A stretch of 38,293 nucleotides of DNA from an uncultured Christensenellaceae bacterium (GCA_944381335.1 CALWKT010000071.1:1-38293), one strand, 5' to 3'; positions 22,314 to 31,440 are shown, counted from the first letter of the stretch. The notes: generated from the sequence alone by a model not told the origin. Program-made: numbers and translations.

Positions 22314-23975
22314 TTATATCTCTCCGTCCGCGTATACTCTGCCGTCAACGGCGTTGAAACGGAGCGCCTTTTTCTCTCCGTTTTCCTCGTATATTATCTC
22401 GATCACGTTTTTCGCGGCGTATCTGACGTCGGACACCGTAGCCTGCCGCCCGAAACATTCTCTTGCGAGCGCCTTCTCCTCTTCTCCGTACTCAGCCGCG
22501 TTGTCGGACACGAAAAGCACCCCGCCGACAAGTGAATTGAATTTCGCAAGCAGTTTTTTCTGCCGCTTTGTAAACTTCAGATTTTTCTCTCTCAGGAAAA
22601 ACACGTCGGGATCGCAGACGAACGCCCTGCCGTCAAGATGCTGTCTGAAAGCGGACGACGTCATCGCGTTGTATGTGGAGACGATCTCGTTATTGGTGAG
22701 TTTTGAGAAAATCCTCTCTCTGAAACTCAGGTCTACGTCGCTTCCCACGCGGCAGAAATCGCATGTTCCGAACGCGGGGAAAAGCGGGACTCCGCATCCT
22801 AATAACCACTTTTCTCCTACACAGGCACGCAAAAATTTCATTGCGCCGGTCATCAGTTCACCTCTTGTCTTTCCGTCTTTCGGGAACATTGCGGCGGCGT
22901 AAAGGAAGTCAAGCTTCACCATGTCGTAACCCCACTCGTTCAGCACGACGTCGAACACCCGGGAGAGGTACTCCCTGACGCATTCGTTTGTCGGATCCAG
23001 CACGTAAGCGCCGCCCCAGCCGACGTTGCCGATCACCGGTTTTCCGTCTTTGCTTACCAGCCAGTCCGGATGCTCTGCGGCGACTCTGCTGTTTTTCGCG
23101 CACAGATACGGCGCAAGCCATATCCCCGCCTTGAATCCGCGGGCATGGATCTCGTCGCAAAGCTTTTTCATACCCGAAGGGAACTTTTCCGCCTTGACCT
23201 CAAGCCAGTCTCCGACAGCCGCCTGATATCCGTCGTCTATCTGAAAGATCTGCGCTCCGATATCTGCGTTTTTCAATCCGTCAAGATCTCTCATTACGCT
23301 CTGTTCGTCTATCTTCCCGAACAGATTATACCAGCTCGTATAACCGCACAGCCGTTTTTCGCGCGGCTTTCCCGTCCCGAGCTTTTCGAAATATGCGTCG
23401 AACACCTGATTTCTTCCGCCTTTGCAGAAATACAGGTCGAACAGCTTGTATCTTTCCCCTGCGCGCAGGGTAAGTCCTTCAAGATCCTTTACAACTTTGA
23501 TCTGACCGCCGTCGCGGTTGTGGTAAAACACCGTGTAGCCGCGGCTTTCGTCCAGGCTTCCCGCAAAAGAAAACTCGTCTTTGTCTCTGACGTATGTGTA
23601 ATAGAACGAATGGCAGTCCCCTTCTCTCAGGCTATACGTCGCGAAGTCGTAGTCTCCGAAAGCGGCGGCGTATTTGCGCGCAATGCCGTATCTCACCGGA
23701 AGGCGTAGCCCTTTCTGTATCTCGTGCGCGCCGTATTCCCTGGAGTGAGTCCACGACTGATAACCGCCTGCGTAGACGGTGGATCCCGCCGGATAATCGT
23801 ATTTATATCTCAGCTCGCAGATTAACGGAACGATATCCTTGTGTGCGAGCACCCACAGACGGTACCCGTTCTGAGAACACTCGCAAGTGAACTCCACCTC
23901 GTCGCGCGAACCGCTTGCGGTCAGAATGTCGTCTCCGCATCTGAACGCGAATTTAAGCACGGGATTTTCCAACAT
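22314..23975 (-). CDS. GH36 alpha-galactosidase
   Basis: 553 residues. An N-terminal beta-rich domain (about 1-200, GGYQSWTHSREYG) precedes a clan GH-D TIM barrel. FQIDDGYQAAVGDW and GIWLAPYLC are family motifs; MVKLDF gives the nucleophile D356 and RVGSDVD the acid/base D413. A short beta domain ends the protein. It is shorter than the 700-residue GH36 enzymes, matching the smaller bacterial subgroup. It hydrolyses terminal alpha-galactose in the cytoplasm; no signal peptide is seen. The start at 23975 has GAGG 6 bases upstream and lies 2 bases after the GH20 stop codon, so the two genes are co-expressed. Confidence 0.9.
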   Translation of the reverse strand: MLENPVLKFAFRCGDDILTASGSRDEVEFTCECSQNGYRLWVLAHKDIVPLICELRYKYDYPAGSTVYAGGYQSWTHSREYGAHEIQKGLRLPVRYGIARKYAAAFGDYDFATYSLREGDCHSFYYTYVRDKDEFSFAGSLDESRGYTVFYHNRDGGQIKVVKDLEGLTLRAGERYKLFDLYFCKGGRNQVFDAYFEKLGTGKPREKRLCGYTSWYNLFGKIDEQSVMRDLDGLKNADIGAQIFQIDDGYQAAVGDWLEVKAEKFPSGMKKLCDEIHARGFKAGIWLAPYLCAKNSRVAAEHPDWLVSKDGKPVIGNVGWGGAYVLDPTNECVREYLSRVFDVVLNEWGYDMVKLDFLYAAAMFPKDGKTRGELMTGAMKFLRACVGEKWLLGCGVPLFPAFGTCDFCRVGSDVDLSFRERIFSKLTNNEIVSTYNAMTSSAFRQHLDGRAFVCDPDVFFLREKNLKFTKRQKKLLAKFNSLVGGVLFVSDNAAEYGEEEKALARECFGRQATVSDVRYAAKNVIEIIYEENGEKKALRFNAVDGRVYADGEI

Positions 23976-23977
23976 AG

Positions 23978-25549
23978 TTACCTCTTCTCCTTGCCGTATT
24001 TCCTTTTCACCGCCGCGTTGTCTATCAGATTGTGCAGACCCTGCCAATGCAGTTGTCTGCGTTCGAAGACGATCTTCTGAAAGAACGCCCTCGCCTTGCC
24101 GGGCATGGTCTGAGCCCTGCCCGACCCCTTGTAACCGAGTTGCGCCAAATACTTTTCAAAAAAATCAAGTCTTGCGCAGAACCCGGAAAAATCTCCGCCG
24201 TATCTGCCCCACATTGCGTCCGACAGCGCGCAGAGCCTGGGCAGAGACTTCCTGCACGCACTTTTGAAGTTCGGCACGTATTCGGTCCAGAGAGCCGCTT
24301 CCGCACCGACAAATCCGCCCGGTTCAATTCCGTCCGGCATGGGCGTGAACGAATAACATTTTTCAAGATTCACGTACGCGTACGGCATGTCGAGATAGGC
24401 GTAATTGCTGTCGCTGTTTATCACCCCGCCGTGTTTTGCCGCAAATCGCGCGATGTCGGCTACGGACAGCGCGCCGCCCGTGGTCCATATCTGCCAGACC
24501 GCCTTCTCGTGACAGGGGAGCGAAAGATCTGTCTCGTTCCACATCACGGGCGTAAAGCCTTTTTCCACCACGTGATCGGCGACCCTGGACATAAAATACG
24601 CCTGAAGTTCGCCTTCAGACTTCAGCCCGAGTTCTTTCATCTTTGCCTGACAGTGCGGGCATATCTTCCAGCGCGTTTTGACAGCTTCGTCGCCGCCGAT
24701 ATGAATATATGCGGTGTTGCCGCCGAACAAGCCGACGATCTCGTCCAGCACGTCTGTTACGAAGGTATACGTGCTCTCCTTCCCGGCGCACATGACGTCG
24801 TGTTTGACGCCGGAGTGCGTCGCCACTTTGAGTTTCCTGTCAAAACATCCCAGCCACGGATAGCATGAAAGCGCGGCGACGGAATGTCCCGGAACGTCGA
24901 ACTCCGGGATAACGCTGACGTTGCGCTTTCTGCAGTATTCCACGACTTCGGCTATATCCTTTTTAGTATAAAAGCCGCCGTGCGGTCTTATTCCGAAATT
25001 GGTATGCGATCTTCTGCTCCCTTTCTCTGTGAGCAAGGGATATTTTTCCGACTCAAGTCTCCAACCCTGGTCTTCGGTAAGATGCCAGTGAAACGCGTTG
25101 ATCTTGTGAAGTACGCACAGATCCACCAGCTTGATCACGTCTTCTTTCGGGAAAAAGTATCTGCCGGCGTCGAGCATGAATCCGCGGTAAGCGGTCGACG
25201 GAGAATCCTCGATCTCGCAGACCGGGATCTTTCCGCCGTAATTGCCGATCAGTTGCGCGAGCGTGACCAGCGCGTATATAAGCCCGGCGTCGGTTCCGGC
25301 GCGGAGTTTCACTCCTTCGTCTGATATGCTCAGTTTATAACCTTCAGTTCCGCAATCGTCAAGCCCGGTCTCGCAACTGACGTTTACGCCGTCCTGACCG
25401 GTATTCACTCCGTATATGCCGAGAAATTCGCCCACATCCATGCCGTTTACGCGTCTCTGCCCGCTGATGCGGATGGAAGTGCAATCCTTGTAGCCGTTTA
25501 TTCTGCCGACTTTGCGCGGATACGGTATCAATCTTATCTCTTCAAACAT
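23978..25549 (-). CDS. GH20 beta-N-acetylhexosaminidase
   Basis: 523 residues. An N-terminal GH20b-like domain (about 1-110) is followed by the catalytic TIM barrel: RGFMLDAGRYFFP, FHWHLTEDQGWR, and IHIGGDEA with the catalytic pair D287-E288, where Glu is acid/base and the substrate acetamido group is the nucleophile. It removes terminal GlcNAc or GalNAc from glycan ends. No signal peptide, so it works inside the cell. It forms an operon with GH36, suggesting a shared substrate with galactose and N-acetylhexosamine. No promoter is visible in the 62 bases upstream; it may depend on read-through past the hairpin at 25574. Confidence 0.93.
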   Translation of the reverse strand: MFEEIRLIPYPRKVGRINGYKDCTSIRISGQRRVNGMDVGEFLGIYGVNTGQDGVNVSCETGLDDCGTEGYKLSISDEGVKLRAGTDAGLIYALVTLAQLIGNYGGKIPVCEIEDSPSTAYRGFMLDAGRYFFPKEDVIKLVDLCVLHKINAFHWHLTEDQGWRLESEKYPLLTEKGSRRSHTNFGIRPHGGFYTKKDIAEVVEYCRKRNVSVIPEFDVPGHSVAALSCYPWLGCFDRKLKVATHSGVKHDVMCAGKESTYTFVTDVLDEIVGLFGGNTAYIHIGGDEAVKTRWKICPHCQAKMKELGLKSEGELQAYFMSRVADHVVEKGFTPVMWNETDLSLPCHEKAVWQIWTTGGALSVADIARFAAKHGGVINSDSNYAYLDMPYAYVNLEKCYSFTPMPDGIEPGGFVGAEAALWTEYVPNFKSACRKSLPRLCALSDAMWGRYGGDFSGFCARLDFFEKYLAQLGYKGSGRAQTMPGKARAFFQKIVFERRQLHWQGLHNLIDNAAVKRKYGKEKR

Positions 25550-25573
25550 CGTTTTCTCCTGATAATTTACGTC

Positions 25574-25608
25574 AAAGGCGGACCCCGTTTATTGCGGATC
25601 CGCCTTTT
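25574..25608 (-). terminator. Terminator-like hairpin after the L15-like membrane protein gene
   Basis: Stem AAGGCGGA/TCCGCCTT (25575-25582 with 25599-25606) closed by a second CCG/CGG pair; only a short T tract follows on the minus strand, so read-through into the GH20-GH36 pair is possible. Confidence 0.6.
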
Positions 25609-25611
25609 CCG

Positions 25612-28140
25612 TTATTCTTTGGGTTGTATTATCATATACGCTTCGCCGCCGGCAACGCATATCATCTTCGCCGCCGCGACCGTATACTCGTCGGCGTATA
25701 CGTGCAGTTTTTTGGTCAGCTTGTCGCTTTCGGTCACAGAAAGGTAATTCGCGTTCACCGCGCACAATCCCTTTTCGCGTACCGCAGCTATGTCCACGAC
25801 GTCGCCGTCTTTGAAATGCTTGGCGATCTCCTTCAGCGAAAGCTCGGCTTTGATGAAGCGGCTCGCCTTCTCCGGCGCGTAGATATACTCCACGGCGTTG
25901 GTTGCGAAATCGTCGGGGATCTTGTCCACTTCCTCTTTGAGCGCAACTCCTTCGGGATTCACGAGATAGCCGTAACCTTTGCGTTCGACAGTGGAGAAAC
26001 CTTCAGTCGTCAGGTCTGCCGCGAAGTCCTGTTCAGTGTACTTCTTGGGGAATATGACGAGTTCTTCGGCGATCCTGTCGATCAGCATTTTCACCTTCTT
26101 GACTGCAACTTTTGAACGCACGTTTATCATTGTCGGAAGTTCTGCCACTCCTTTCTTGTCGCTGACGTCGCGGTGGTGATAATATTTGGGATCTATCTCC
26201 GCGGGGTTTATCGCAAGATATATCTTGAGTGTCTTTCCGTTTATCGCCATGCGTGCGATGTTGTTCCTGCCCTTGTTGAAATTCTCCTTGTGACGCGACA
26301 TTCTCGCGTGCATGCCGTATGACAGAAGCGCGTTCTTGATGTCGCTGTAAAACTTCTTCACGTCGTCGTCCGCGATGCGAAGCTTCATTTCAAATGTGTA
26401 CCTGGGTTTTGCCCTGCGCTTGTTGGAAGCCACCTCTTCCCAGGTTATCTCTCCGCCTTCGGTGGAAGGATTCTCTGCCGGTTCTTCTCCCGTTTCCTCT
26501 TCTTCAGGCTCCTCTTCAGGTTCTTCGGTCTCGTCGCCCGGCTCTTCTTCAGGCTCCTCTTCAGTTTCTTCTTCAGGGAGTTCTTCCGGTTCTCCGGGCT
26601 CCTCTTCCGGCTCCTCTTCAACGGGCTTCAAACAGACGCCGTTTGCGATAAGGCTTTCGGCATATGTCAGTCTGGAAAGAAGCTTTTCTATCGTGAGCAT
26701 TATGAACGGATAATCCTCCATTGCCGCGCACGTCTTCTCTTCCTTTTCCTCAGGCTGAGCCGCAATCAGACTTTCGGCATAGGTGAGTCTTGAGAGGATT
26801 TGCTCGAGAGAACGCATCACGAAGGCTTTGTCGTCTCCGTCCGCCTTTATCACGACGGTCTCCGTCTTCGCTCCCGCTCTGGTTTCAAGATAAGACAGCC
26901 TCGACATAAGCTTTTCAACGTCACGCAGAACGAACGCGTAGCCGGAGTTGAGTTTTTCCACTTCCTTTTCAAGCTTGTCGCATTTTTCTGTCTGAACTTT
27001 GAGCGCTTCCTCAGCCTTGGCGAGTCTCTCTTCAAGTTCGGTATTCTGTTTGTAAAGTCTGTCGAGAGTTTTCTGGACGGCTTCGAGAACCGCGCCGTAG
27101 TCTTCGTGCTCTCCGGCAAGCGCGGCGACAGAATCGTTCACCTCTGCTACCGTCTCAGGCGCAGAACAGCTTTCTACGGGCGCTTCTTCGACGGGCGTTT
27201 CCGCTTGTTGCTCAGGCTCTGCGACTTCAACGATCTCTTCCTCGTCGCATACTATGCTGTCGATCAGGTATGTGGTCTTTATATATACCGCCTGAAGCGC
27301 AACGCCGATCACGAGCGCGCCGATCGCGAGTACAAGCGTTGCGGCATGCTGAACGATTATGTAACTGACGACCATGACGATTCCCGCCGGTATCAGCGCG
27401 AACGAATACGCGTCCATAAAGTTCACAGTCTTGTTGTAAAGTCTTATCGCAAGTCCGACGAGGAACAGTATTCCGGCAAAGCCGCCCATTACCGCGCAAT
27501 TCGCGATCATCGTGTTTTTAGCGCTTTCGTTGAGGTCGAAAACGTCGAGCCAGCCTTCAGACTGCGCAAGTACGAACATCAGCGAAACGACGAGCGCCGC
27601 GATCACCATGAACCAGGTCGAAGGTCTCTTGAATATATCTTTGTAATAACTCCTGAAATCAGAGTTGCTCTTCTCTTTATGCGTTGAGATCAGCTTGTTG
27701 TTCCTTGGCGAAAATCTTATCCACCTGACTATGCTGATTATGACTGTCAGCACAAGCGGTATCGCGTAAAGCGGAATTTCGTACCTTGTCTCAACGTTCA
27801 TGTCAACGGCGAACTTTTTGATCATAATGATTATGTCCGCTATCCCCACCACGATCAACGCCACGTCAAGCGCGCTTGTCCGTTTTGACGCGATTTTGAA
27901 AGCGACAAACACGATCACCATCGCCATCAGCACAATGCCGAGCGCGATCAGCGTGTACTTCAGCGCGTTGTTCGTCGCAAGTTCGATCTTCAGATCGCCG
28001 CGTATGTAATTGTAGAACATATAATAGATGACGTAGATCATCGCGGAAAGCGACAACGCCGAAAAGACGCCGCCCACTCTTGCGACCGTCTTGTAGTAGT
28101 CGAACAGCCTGAAACCGCTGCCGTACTTTGCTTTTTTCAT
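25612..28140 (-). CDS. Polytopic membrane protein with coiled coil, repeats and ribosomal L15-like C-terminal domain
   Basis: 842 residues. About eight membrane helices lie in residues 20-290. A cytoplasmic coiled coil (340-400) follows, then three copies of a motif F-[VI]-[LM]-x-x-[VLI]-E-[KQ]-[LI]-[LM]-S-R-L-[ST]-Y-x-E (about 403-420, 440-457, 479-496), an acidic Glu-Pro tract (507-556), a folded domain (580-695, FEMKLRIADDDVKKFYSD) and a tail (766-838) resembling the C-terminal half of ribosomal protein uL15: FKDGDVVDIAAVREKGL and DKLTKKLHVYA. Similar L15-like tails occur in clostridial non-ribosomal proteins, but the role is unknown. Ribosome binding site GAGAGGTG. It appears monocistronic. 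The Glu-Pro tract is low complexity and may be variable in length. Confidence 0.75.
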   Translation of the reverse strand: MKKAKYGSGFRLFDYYKTVARVGGVFSALSLSAMIYVIYYMFYNYIRGDLKIELATNNALKYTLIALGIVLMAMVIVFVAFKIASKRTSALDVALIVVGIADIIIMIKKFAVDMNVETRYEIPLYAIPLVLTVIISIVRWIRFSPRNNKLISTHKEKSNSDFRSYYKDIFKRPSTWFMVIAALVVSLMFVLAQSEGWLDVFDLNESAKNTMIANCAVMGGFAGILFLVGLAIRLYNKTVNFMDAYSFALIPAGIVMVVSYIIVQHAATLVLAIGALVIGVALQAVYIKTTYLIDSIVCDEEEIVEVAEPEQQAETPVEEAPVESCSAPETVAEVNDSVAALAGEHEDYGAVLEAVQKTLDRLYKQNTELEERLAKAEEALKVQTEKCDKLEKEVEKLNSGYAFVLRDVEKLMSRLSYLETRAGAKTETVVIKADGDDKAFVMRSLEQILSRLTYAESLIAAQPEEKEEKTCAAMEDYPFIMLTIEKLLSRLTYAESLIANGVCLKPVEEEPEEEPGEPEELPEEETEEEPEEEPGDETEEPEEEPEEEETGEEPAENPSTEGGEITWEEVASNKRRAKPRYTFEMKLRIADDDVKKFYSDIKNALLSYGMHARMSRHKENFNKGRNNIARMAINGKTLKIYLAINPAEIDPKYYHHRDVSDKKGVAELPTMINVRSKVAVKKVKMLIDRIAEELVIFPKKYTEQDFAADLTTEGFSTVERKGYGYLVNPEGVALKEEVDKIPDDFATNAVEYIYAPEKASRFIKAELSLKEIAKHFKDGDVVDIAAVREKGLCAVNANYLSVTESDKLTKKLHVYADEYTVAAAKMICVAGGEAYMIIQPKE

Positions 28141-28173
28141 AATAACACCTCTCCTCTTATAATAATATGGTTC

Positions 28174-28188
28174 CGCGCTTTAAGCGCG
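28174..28188. terminator. Weak hairpin after the HAD phosphatase gene
   Basis: CGCGCTT/AAGCGCG palindrome directly after the HAD stop codon, without a T-run. It may weakly end the dehydrogenase operon; the following AT-rich TATTATTATAAG on the minus strand might be the -10 region of the membrane protein gene. Confidence 0.3.
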
Positions 28189-28192
28189 TATT

Positions 28193-28840
28193 TCACATGA
28201 ACGTATCCGCTATCCCGGCGACGTCGGCGGGAGTTGCCGCAAAGACTACGGCGCCCGCTTTTTCAAGCGCGGAATAATGCCTGAATCCCCATGCCGCCGC
28301 GATAAAATCTATCCCCGCCGCTTTAGCACATTCTACGTCCGCCTCTCCGTCCCCGCAGTAAAGCGCCTCTTCGGGCGTCACTCCTGCTTCTTTGAGAAGC
28401 GCGAGAAGCGCTGCGGGATCGGGCTTGACCTTCACTCCGTCCTTCTGCCCCACGGCGTAATCCGTCTTTTCTCCGAAATAGTACGCGCACAGTTCCTTGA
28501 CCGCGCTGTCGTACTTGTTGGAAAGCACCGCTATTTTCAGTCCCTTTGCCCTCAGGTCGTTCAGCATTTTGTTCACGCCGTCGTAAGGTCTGGTCTGATT
28601 GCGCATATCCCTGTCGTAAAGTCTCCTGAACGCGGCTTTACACTCGTCGAACTTGTCCTGTCTGTCGTCGAGCGCGCGCCTGATCAGCATATCCACTCCG
28701 TCTCCGACGAAACTTCTGACCTCTTCTTCGCTCCTGTAAGGCAAGCCGCATTCCCACAGCGCGCCGTTGATTGCCGCCCAGAGGTCTTTGAGCGAATTGA
28801 GCAGAGTTCCGTCAAGATCGAATATCATCAGTTTCTTCAT
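28193..28840 (-). CDS. HAD-family phosphatase (phosphoglycolate phosphatase-like)
   Basis: 215 residues. MIFDLDGTLLNS carries the HAD motif I DxD (nucleophile first Asp); IAVLSNKYDSAVK is motif II/III region with VKPDP, and YCGDGEADVECAKAAG is motif IV. The alpha-helical cap between residues 15 and 85 is of the Gph/PpaX type. It hydrolyses small phosphorylated substrates; phosphoglycolate is a guess. The ATG at 28840 lies 27 bases inside the end of the thiamine pyrophosphokinase gene and has no clear ribosome binding site, so it depends on coupled translation. Third gene of an alcohol dehydrogenase-kinase-phosphatase operon. Confidence 0.9.
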   Translation of the reverse strand: MKKLMIFDLDGTLLNSLKDLWAAINGALWECGLPYRSEEEVRSFVGDGVDMLIRRALDDRQDKFDECKAAFRRLYDRDMRNQTRPYDGVNKMLNDLRAKGLKIAVLSNKYDSAVKELCAYYFGEKTDYAVGQKDGVKVKPDPAALLALLKEAGVTPEEALYCGDGEADVECAKAAGIDFIAAAWGFRHYSALEKAGAVVFAATPADVAGIADTFM

Positions 28841-29438
28841 ACACAAAAACTATAAGCACTCCGTTTTCCGCGGATATTTCCGCCTTTTTTCCTACGAACT
28901 CGTTGCTGACGCCGAGCGCGAACGAATTGGTCAGAGTCACCCCTTCGACTTCGTATTTCAACCCTCTGATCGTCACTCCGTCCGTCCTGTCCGGACTGAA
29001 CACCGAAACCCTGCCGCTCTTTCTCTCACCGAGCGCGAGAGTCCCGTCCTTGACGAAATACACGGTCAGCCCGCTGCCGACAAAACGCACGTCTATGCCT
29101 CTTTTGTTCAGCCTCGTGCCCAGCTGGAGATTGGCGAGCGCATGATCGGGCTTTCCTCCGAGACAGCCGTAAAACACTATCCTTTCCGCGCCCTTCTCAA
29201 CTGCGTATTCCGCCGCGCGGTCAGTATCGGTCTCATCTTTTTCGCGTTTGAGCTTTATCACGTTTTCCGCTTCCGGCACGTAACCCAGAGAATCGAAATC
29301 GCCTATCACGACGTCTATAAGGCTCTTGTCGGATATCTTCTCGTAGCCGCCGTCTGCCGCAATCAGGATGTCTCCCTCTTTCTTCTCAAGTCCGCGTGAG
29401 GTAAAATCCCGCGCCGCGCCGATTATGTACGCCGTCAT
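28812..29438 (-). CDS. thiN: Thiamine pyrophosphokinase
   Basis: 208 residues. Transfers pyrophosphate from ATP to thiamine, giving thiamine diphosphate. The catalytic domain has ILIAADGGYEKI, VVIGDFDSLG and LKREKDETDTDRAAEY, then GCLGGKPDHALANLQL; the C-terminal beta domain contains GVTLTNSFALGVSNEF, the thiamine-binding region with the conserved Ser-Asn. Length is normal. The ATG (29438) overlaps the dehydrogenase stop by one base (TGATG) and has no separate ribosome binding site, so it is translationally coupled. Linking vitamin B1 activation to an iron alcohol dehydrogenase has no obvious logic. Confidence 0.93.
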   Translation of the reverse strand: MTAYIIGAARDFTSRGLEKKEGDILIAADGGYEKISDKSLIDVVIGDFDSLGYVPEAENVIKLKREKDETDTDRAAEYAVEKGAERIVFYGCLGGKPDHALANLQLGTRLNKRGIDVRFVGSGLTVYFVKDGTLALGERKSGRVSVFSPDRTDGVTIRGLKYEVEGVTLTNSFALGVSNEFVGKKAEISAENGVLIVFVYEETDDIRS

Positions 29439-30643
29439 CACATTATCAGTCCGTATATCTTTTCAAGCTCGTCTGCCCCCAGAAGCCTGGGCACCGGGTA
29501 AAGCGGATTGCCTTCCGCCGCCGCTCTCTTTGCCATCTCGGGCACGTCGGCAGGATCTATTCCGTCTATCGTTCCCGGGATCAGCATTTTCGCGTTCATA
29601 TCCTTTATCGCGTTGACGAACTTCTGCGCCTTTGCCGCATCGTCGTCTCCTTCGGCACATATCCCGACGATCTCTGCAAGTCTTGCCAGCGGTTTATGCG
29701 CGCTTTCTCCGTAATATTCCAGCACCACGGGCAAAAGAACGCTGTTGGCAAGCCCGTGAGGAGTGCCGTAAAAACCGCCGAGCGCGTGCGCCAGCGCGTG
29801 CACATAACCCACGTACGCCCTGGTGAACGCAACGCCGGCATAGTACGAAGCCTCCTGCATATTGCGCCTTGCCGTCAGATCGTCGCCGTGCTCGTAAGCA
29901 GTGAGAAGATTGTCGAAAATGAGCTTCACCGCCTTCTCCGCGCTCTCCCTTGTCTTTTTAGTATTGCTTCTGCCTATGTACGCTTCGACCGCGTGAGTAA
30001 GCGCGTCCATGCCCGTCGTCGCCGTGGTCTGAGGCGGAAGCGCCGCGGTCAGGCGAGGATCGAGCAACGCGTACCTCGGGATAAGCGTGAGGTCGTTGAT
30101 CGCGTATTTCTCGTGAGTCACCGAGTCGCTGACGACGGCGGCGAGAGTCGTTTCGCTTCCGCTGCCTGCCGTTGTGGGAATCGCGTAAAGATCGGGGATC
30201 CTCTTTATGACTTTGAGAAGCCCTTTCATCTTCTTGACCTGTTTGCCCGGTCTTGCCGCGCGCGCGCCGACGACCTTCGCCAGGTCCATCGGAGAACCGC
30301 CGCCGAGCGTGATTATCGCGTCGCAGCCTTCAGCCTTGTAAAGCGCGTAAGCTTCTTCTATGTTGTCTATCGTGGGATTGTTCACCACGCGGTTGAACAG
30401 CGCATAAGGCACCCCGTTTTCTTCAAGCCCTTTGATCAGATCGTCCGCAAGCCCCCTTTTGTATACGTTGGGTCCCGTCACGACGAAGACTTTTTTATAA
30501 CCCTTGTCCTTGACGAACGCGCCCAGACCGCGTGTGCCGTCGTCGAAATGCAACATCTCCGGTTCTCTCCACGGCAGGACGGCGCTGGCATATTTCATCA
30601 CAGTCTGAAAAGTTCTGCACCAAATTTTCTGAAAAGTATTCAT
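29438..30643 (-). CDS. Iron-containing alcohol dehydrogenase
   Basis: 401 residues, type III (Fe-ADH) NAD(P)-dependent dehydrogenase. Motifs: ITLGGGSPMDLAK for the nucleotide, IPTTAGSGSE, the metal ligand region GMDALTHAVEAYIG, and HALAHALGGFYGTPHG with the His ligands. Substrate may be an alcohol, aldehyde or a diol such as 1,3-propanediol; it is not decided by sequence. The start at 30643 has GAGG 6 bases upstream; the earlier in-frame start is inside the leader. First gene of an operon with thiN and a HAD phosphatase, with a strong promoter. Confidence 0.92.
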   Translation of the reverse strand: MNTFQKIWCRTFQTVMKYASAVLPWREPEMLHFDDGTRGLGAFVKDKGYKKVFVVTGPNVYKRGLADDLIKGLEENGVPYALFNRVVNNPTIDNIEEAYALYKAEGCDAIITLGGGSPMDLAKVVGARAARPGKQVKKMKGLLKVIKRIPDLYAIPTTAGSGSETTLAAVVSDSVTHEKYAINDLTLIPRYALLDPRLTAALPPQTTATTGMDALTHAVEAYIGRSNTKKTRESAEKAVKLIFDNLLTAYEHGDDLTARRNMQEASYYAGVAFTRAYVGYVHALAHALGGFYGTPHGLANSVLLPVVLEYYGESAHKPLARLAEIVGICAEGDDDAAKAQKFVNAIKDMNAKMLIPGTIDGIDPADVPEMAKRAAAEGNPLYPVPRLLGADELEKIYGLIM

Positions 30644-30683
30644 AAAAACCTCATAACTCAATACTTGTCGCACGTTTTAATTT

Positions 30684-30712
30684 AGTATACCCCTTTTTCT
30701 TCCGTTTGTCAA
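30684..30712 (-). promoter_or_regulatory. Promoter of the Fe-ADH operon
   Basis: TTGACA (30712-30707), 17 bases, TATACT (30689-30684) on the minus strand, near-perfect consensus. Confidence 0.85.
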
Positions 30713-30796
30713 CGCGTAATTATATAAGCGTGCCTGCGCGTGTCCGACGCACGCGACTTTTTCTTTGCGGTTTATTTCTCTTTCAGGGGCTTTTTG

Positions 30797-30825
30797 TTTA
30801 CTTATCCCGTCCGAAGTGCTAAAAT
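30797..30825 (+). promoter_or_regulatory. Promoter of the thioesterase gene
   Basis: TTTACT (30797-30802), 17 bases, TAAAAT (30820-30825). It is divergent from the Fe-ADH promoter 85 bases away. The -10 box ends 18 bases before the ATG. Confidence 0.6.
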
Positions 30826-30842
30826 ATATCCGAGGTGAAAAA

Positions 30843-31337
30843 ATGAAAGTACTGAAAAAACAGGCAAACAGCAAAAGTTGCATCATATGCGGCATGAACA
30901 ATCAGGCAGGCGTAAAGGCGCCCTTCTACGAAATGGAAGACGGCAGCGTGGTCACCCTGTTTTCCTACCGCAGCGAACATCAGAGTTACCCCGGCAGAGT
31001 GCACGGCGGTATGATAACCTGTATGCTCGACGAACTGATAGGCAGAGTCATCTGGGTGACGGATCCTTCCGTACTTGCCGTCACGCTGGACATAAACGTC
31101 AAATTCCGCAAGCCGGTACCGTATGATACAAAGCTTATCGGCGTGGGCACCATAATAAAGAACGGCTCCAGGGCTTATACCGGTCATGCCGTGATAGAAG
31201 ACGAAAACAGAACCGTTCTCGCAGAAGGAACGGCTACATACTACAAAATGCCCGCAGACAAGATAACGGACGCGGATATGCACGAAGAACTGGACATGTA
31301 TATCCCCGACGACGTGAAGGAGATCGCGCTCCCCTGA
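30843..31337 (+). CDS. PaaI-like hotdog-fold thioesterase
   Basis: 164 residues of a hotdog domain. YPGRVHGGMITCMLDE is the typical PaaI/4HBT active-site stretch with the H-G-G before the long central helix, where the acidic residue (Asp or Glu) is catalytic; INVKFRKPVP is the following strand. It should cleave an acyl-CoA thioester in the cytoplasm; the acyl group is unknown. The N-terminus has CIICGMNNQAG, a Cys-x-x-Cys that is frequent in clostridial members. GAGGTG lies 7 bases before the ATG at 30843, and the gene ends before a bidirectional terminator. Confidence 0.9.
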   Translation: MKVLKKQANSKSCIICGMNNQAGVKAPFYEMEDGSVVTLFSYRSEHQSYPGRVHGGMITCMLDELIGRVIWVTDPSVLAVTLDINVKFRKPVPYDTKLIGVGTIIKNGSRAYTGHAVIEDENRTVLAEGTATYYKMPADKITDADMHEELDMYIPDDVKEIALP

Positions 31338-31404
31338 CAAACGGACAATCAGGACCCTTTCTCTTTTACAAAAATCACGATCTGAAAAACGAAAATCACG
31401 ACAC

Positions 31405-31440
31405 TAAAAAACGCGCAGGATTGCGCGTTTTATTTTTTCC
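31405..31440. terminator. Bidirectional terminator
   Basis: ACGCGC/GCGCGT stem (31411-31416 with 31423-31428) flanked by A-rich and T-rich runs on both sides: TTTATTTTTT on plus and TTTTTTAG on minus. It serves the thioesterase gene (+) and the end of the HD-trxB-ABC-dehydrogenase operon (-). Confidence 0.9.

Noticed and set aside
26470..26630. Possible DNA tandem repeat array
   Set aside because: The repeated words encode the in-frame Glu-Pro tract of the membrane protein; this is coding low complexity, not a separate repeat or CRISPR.
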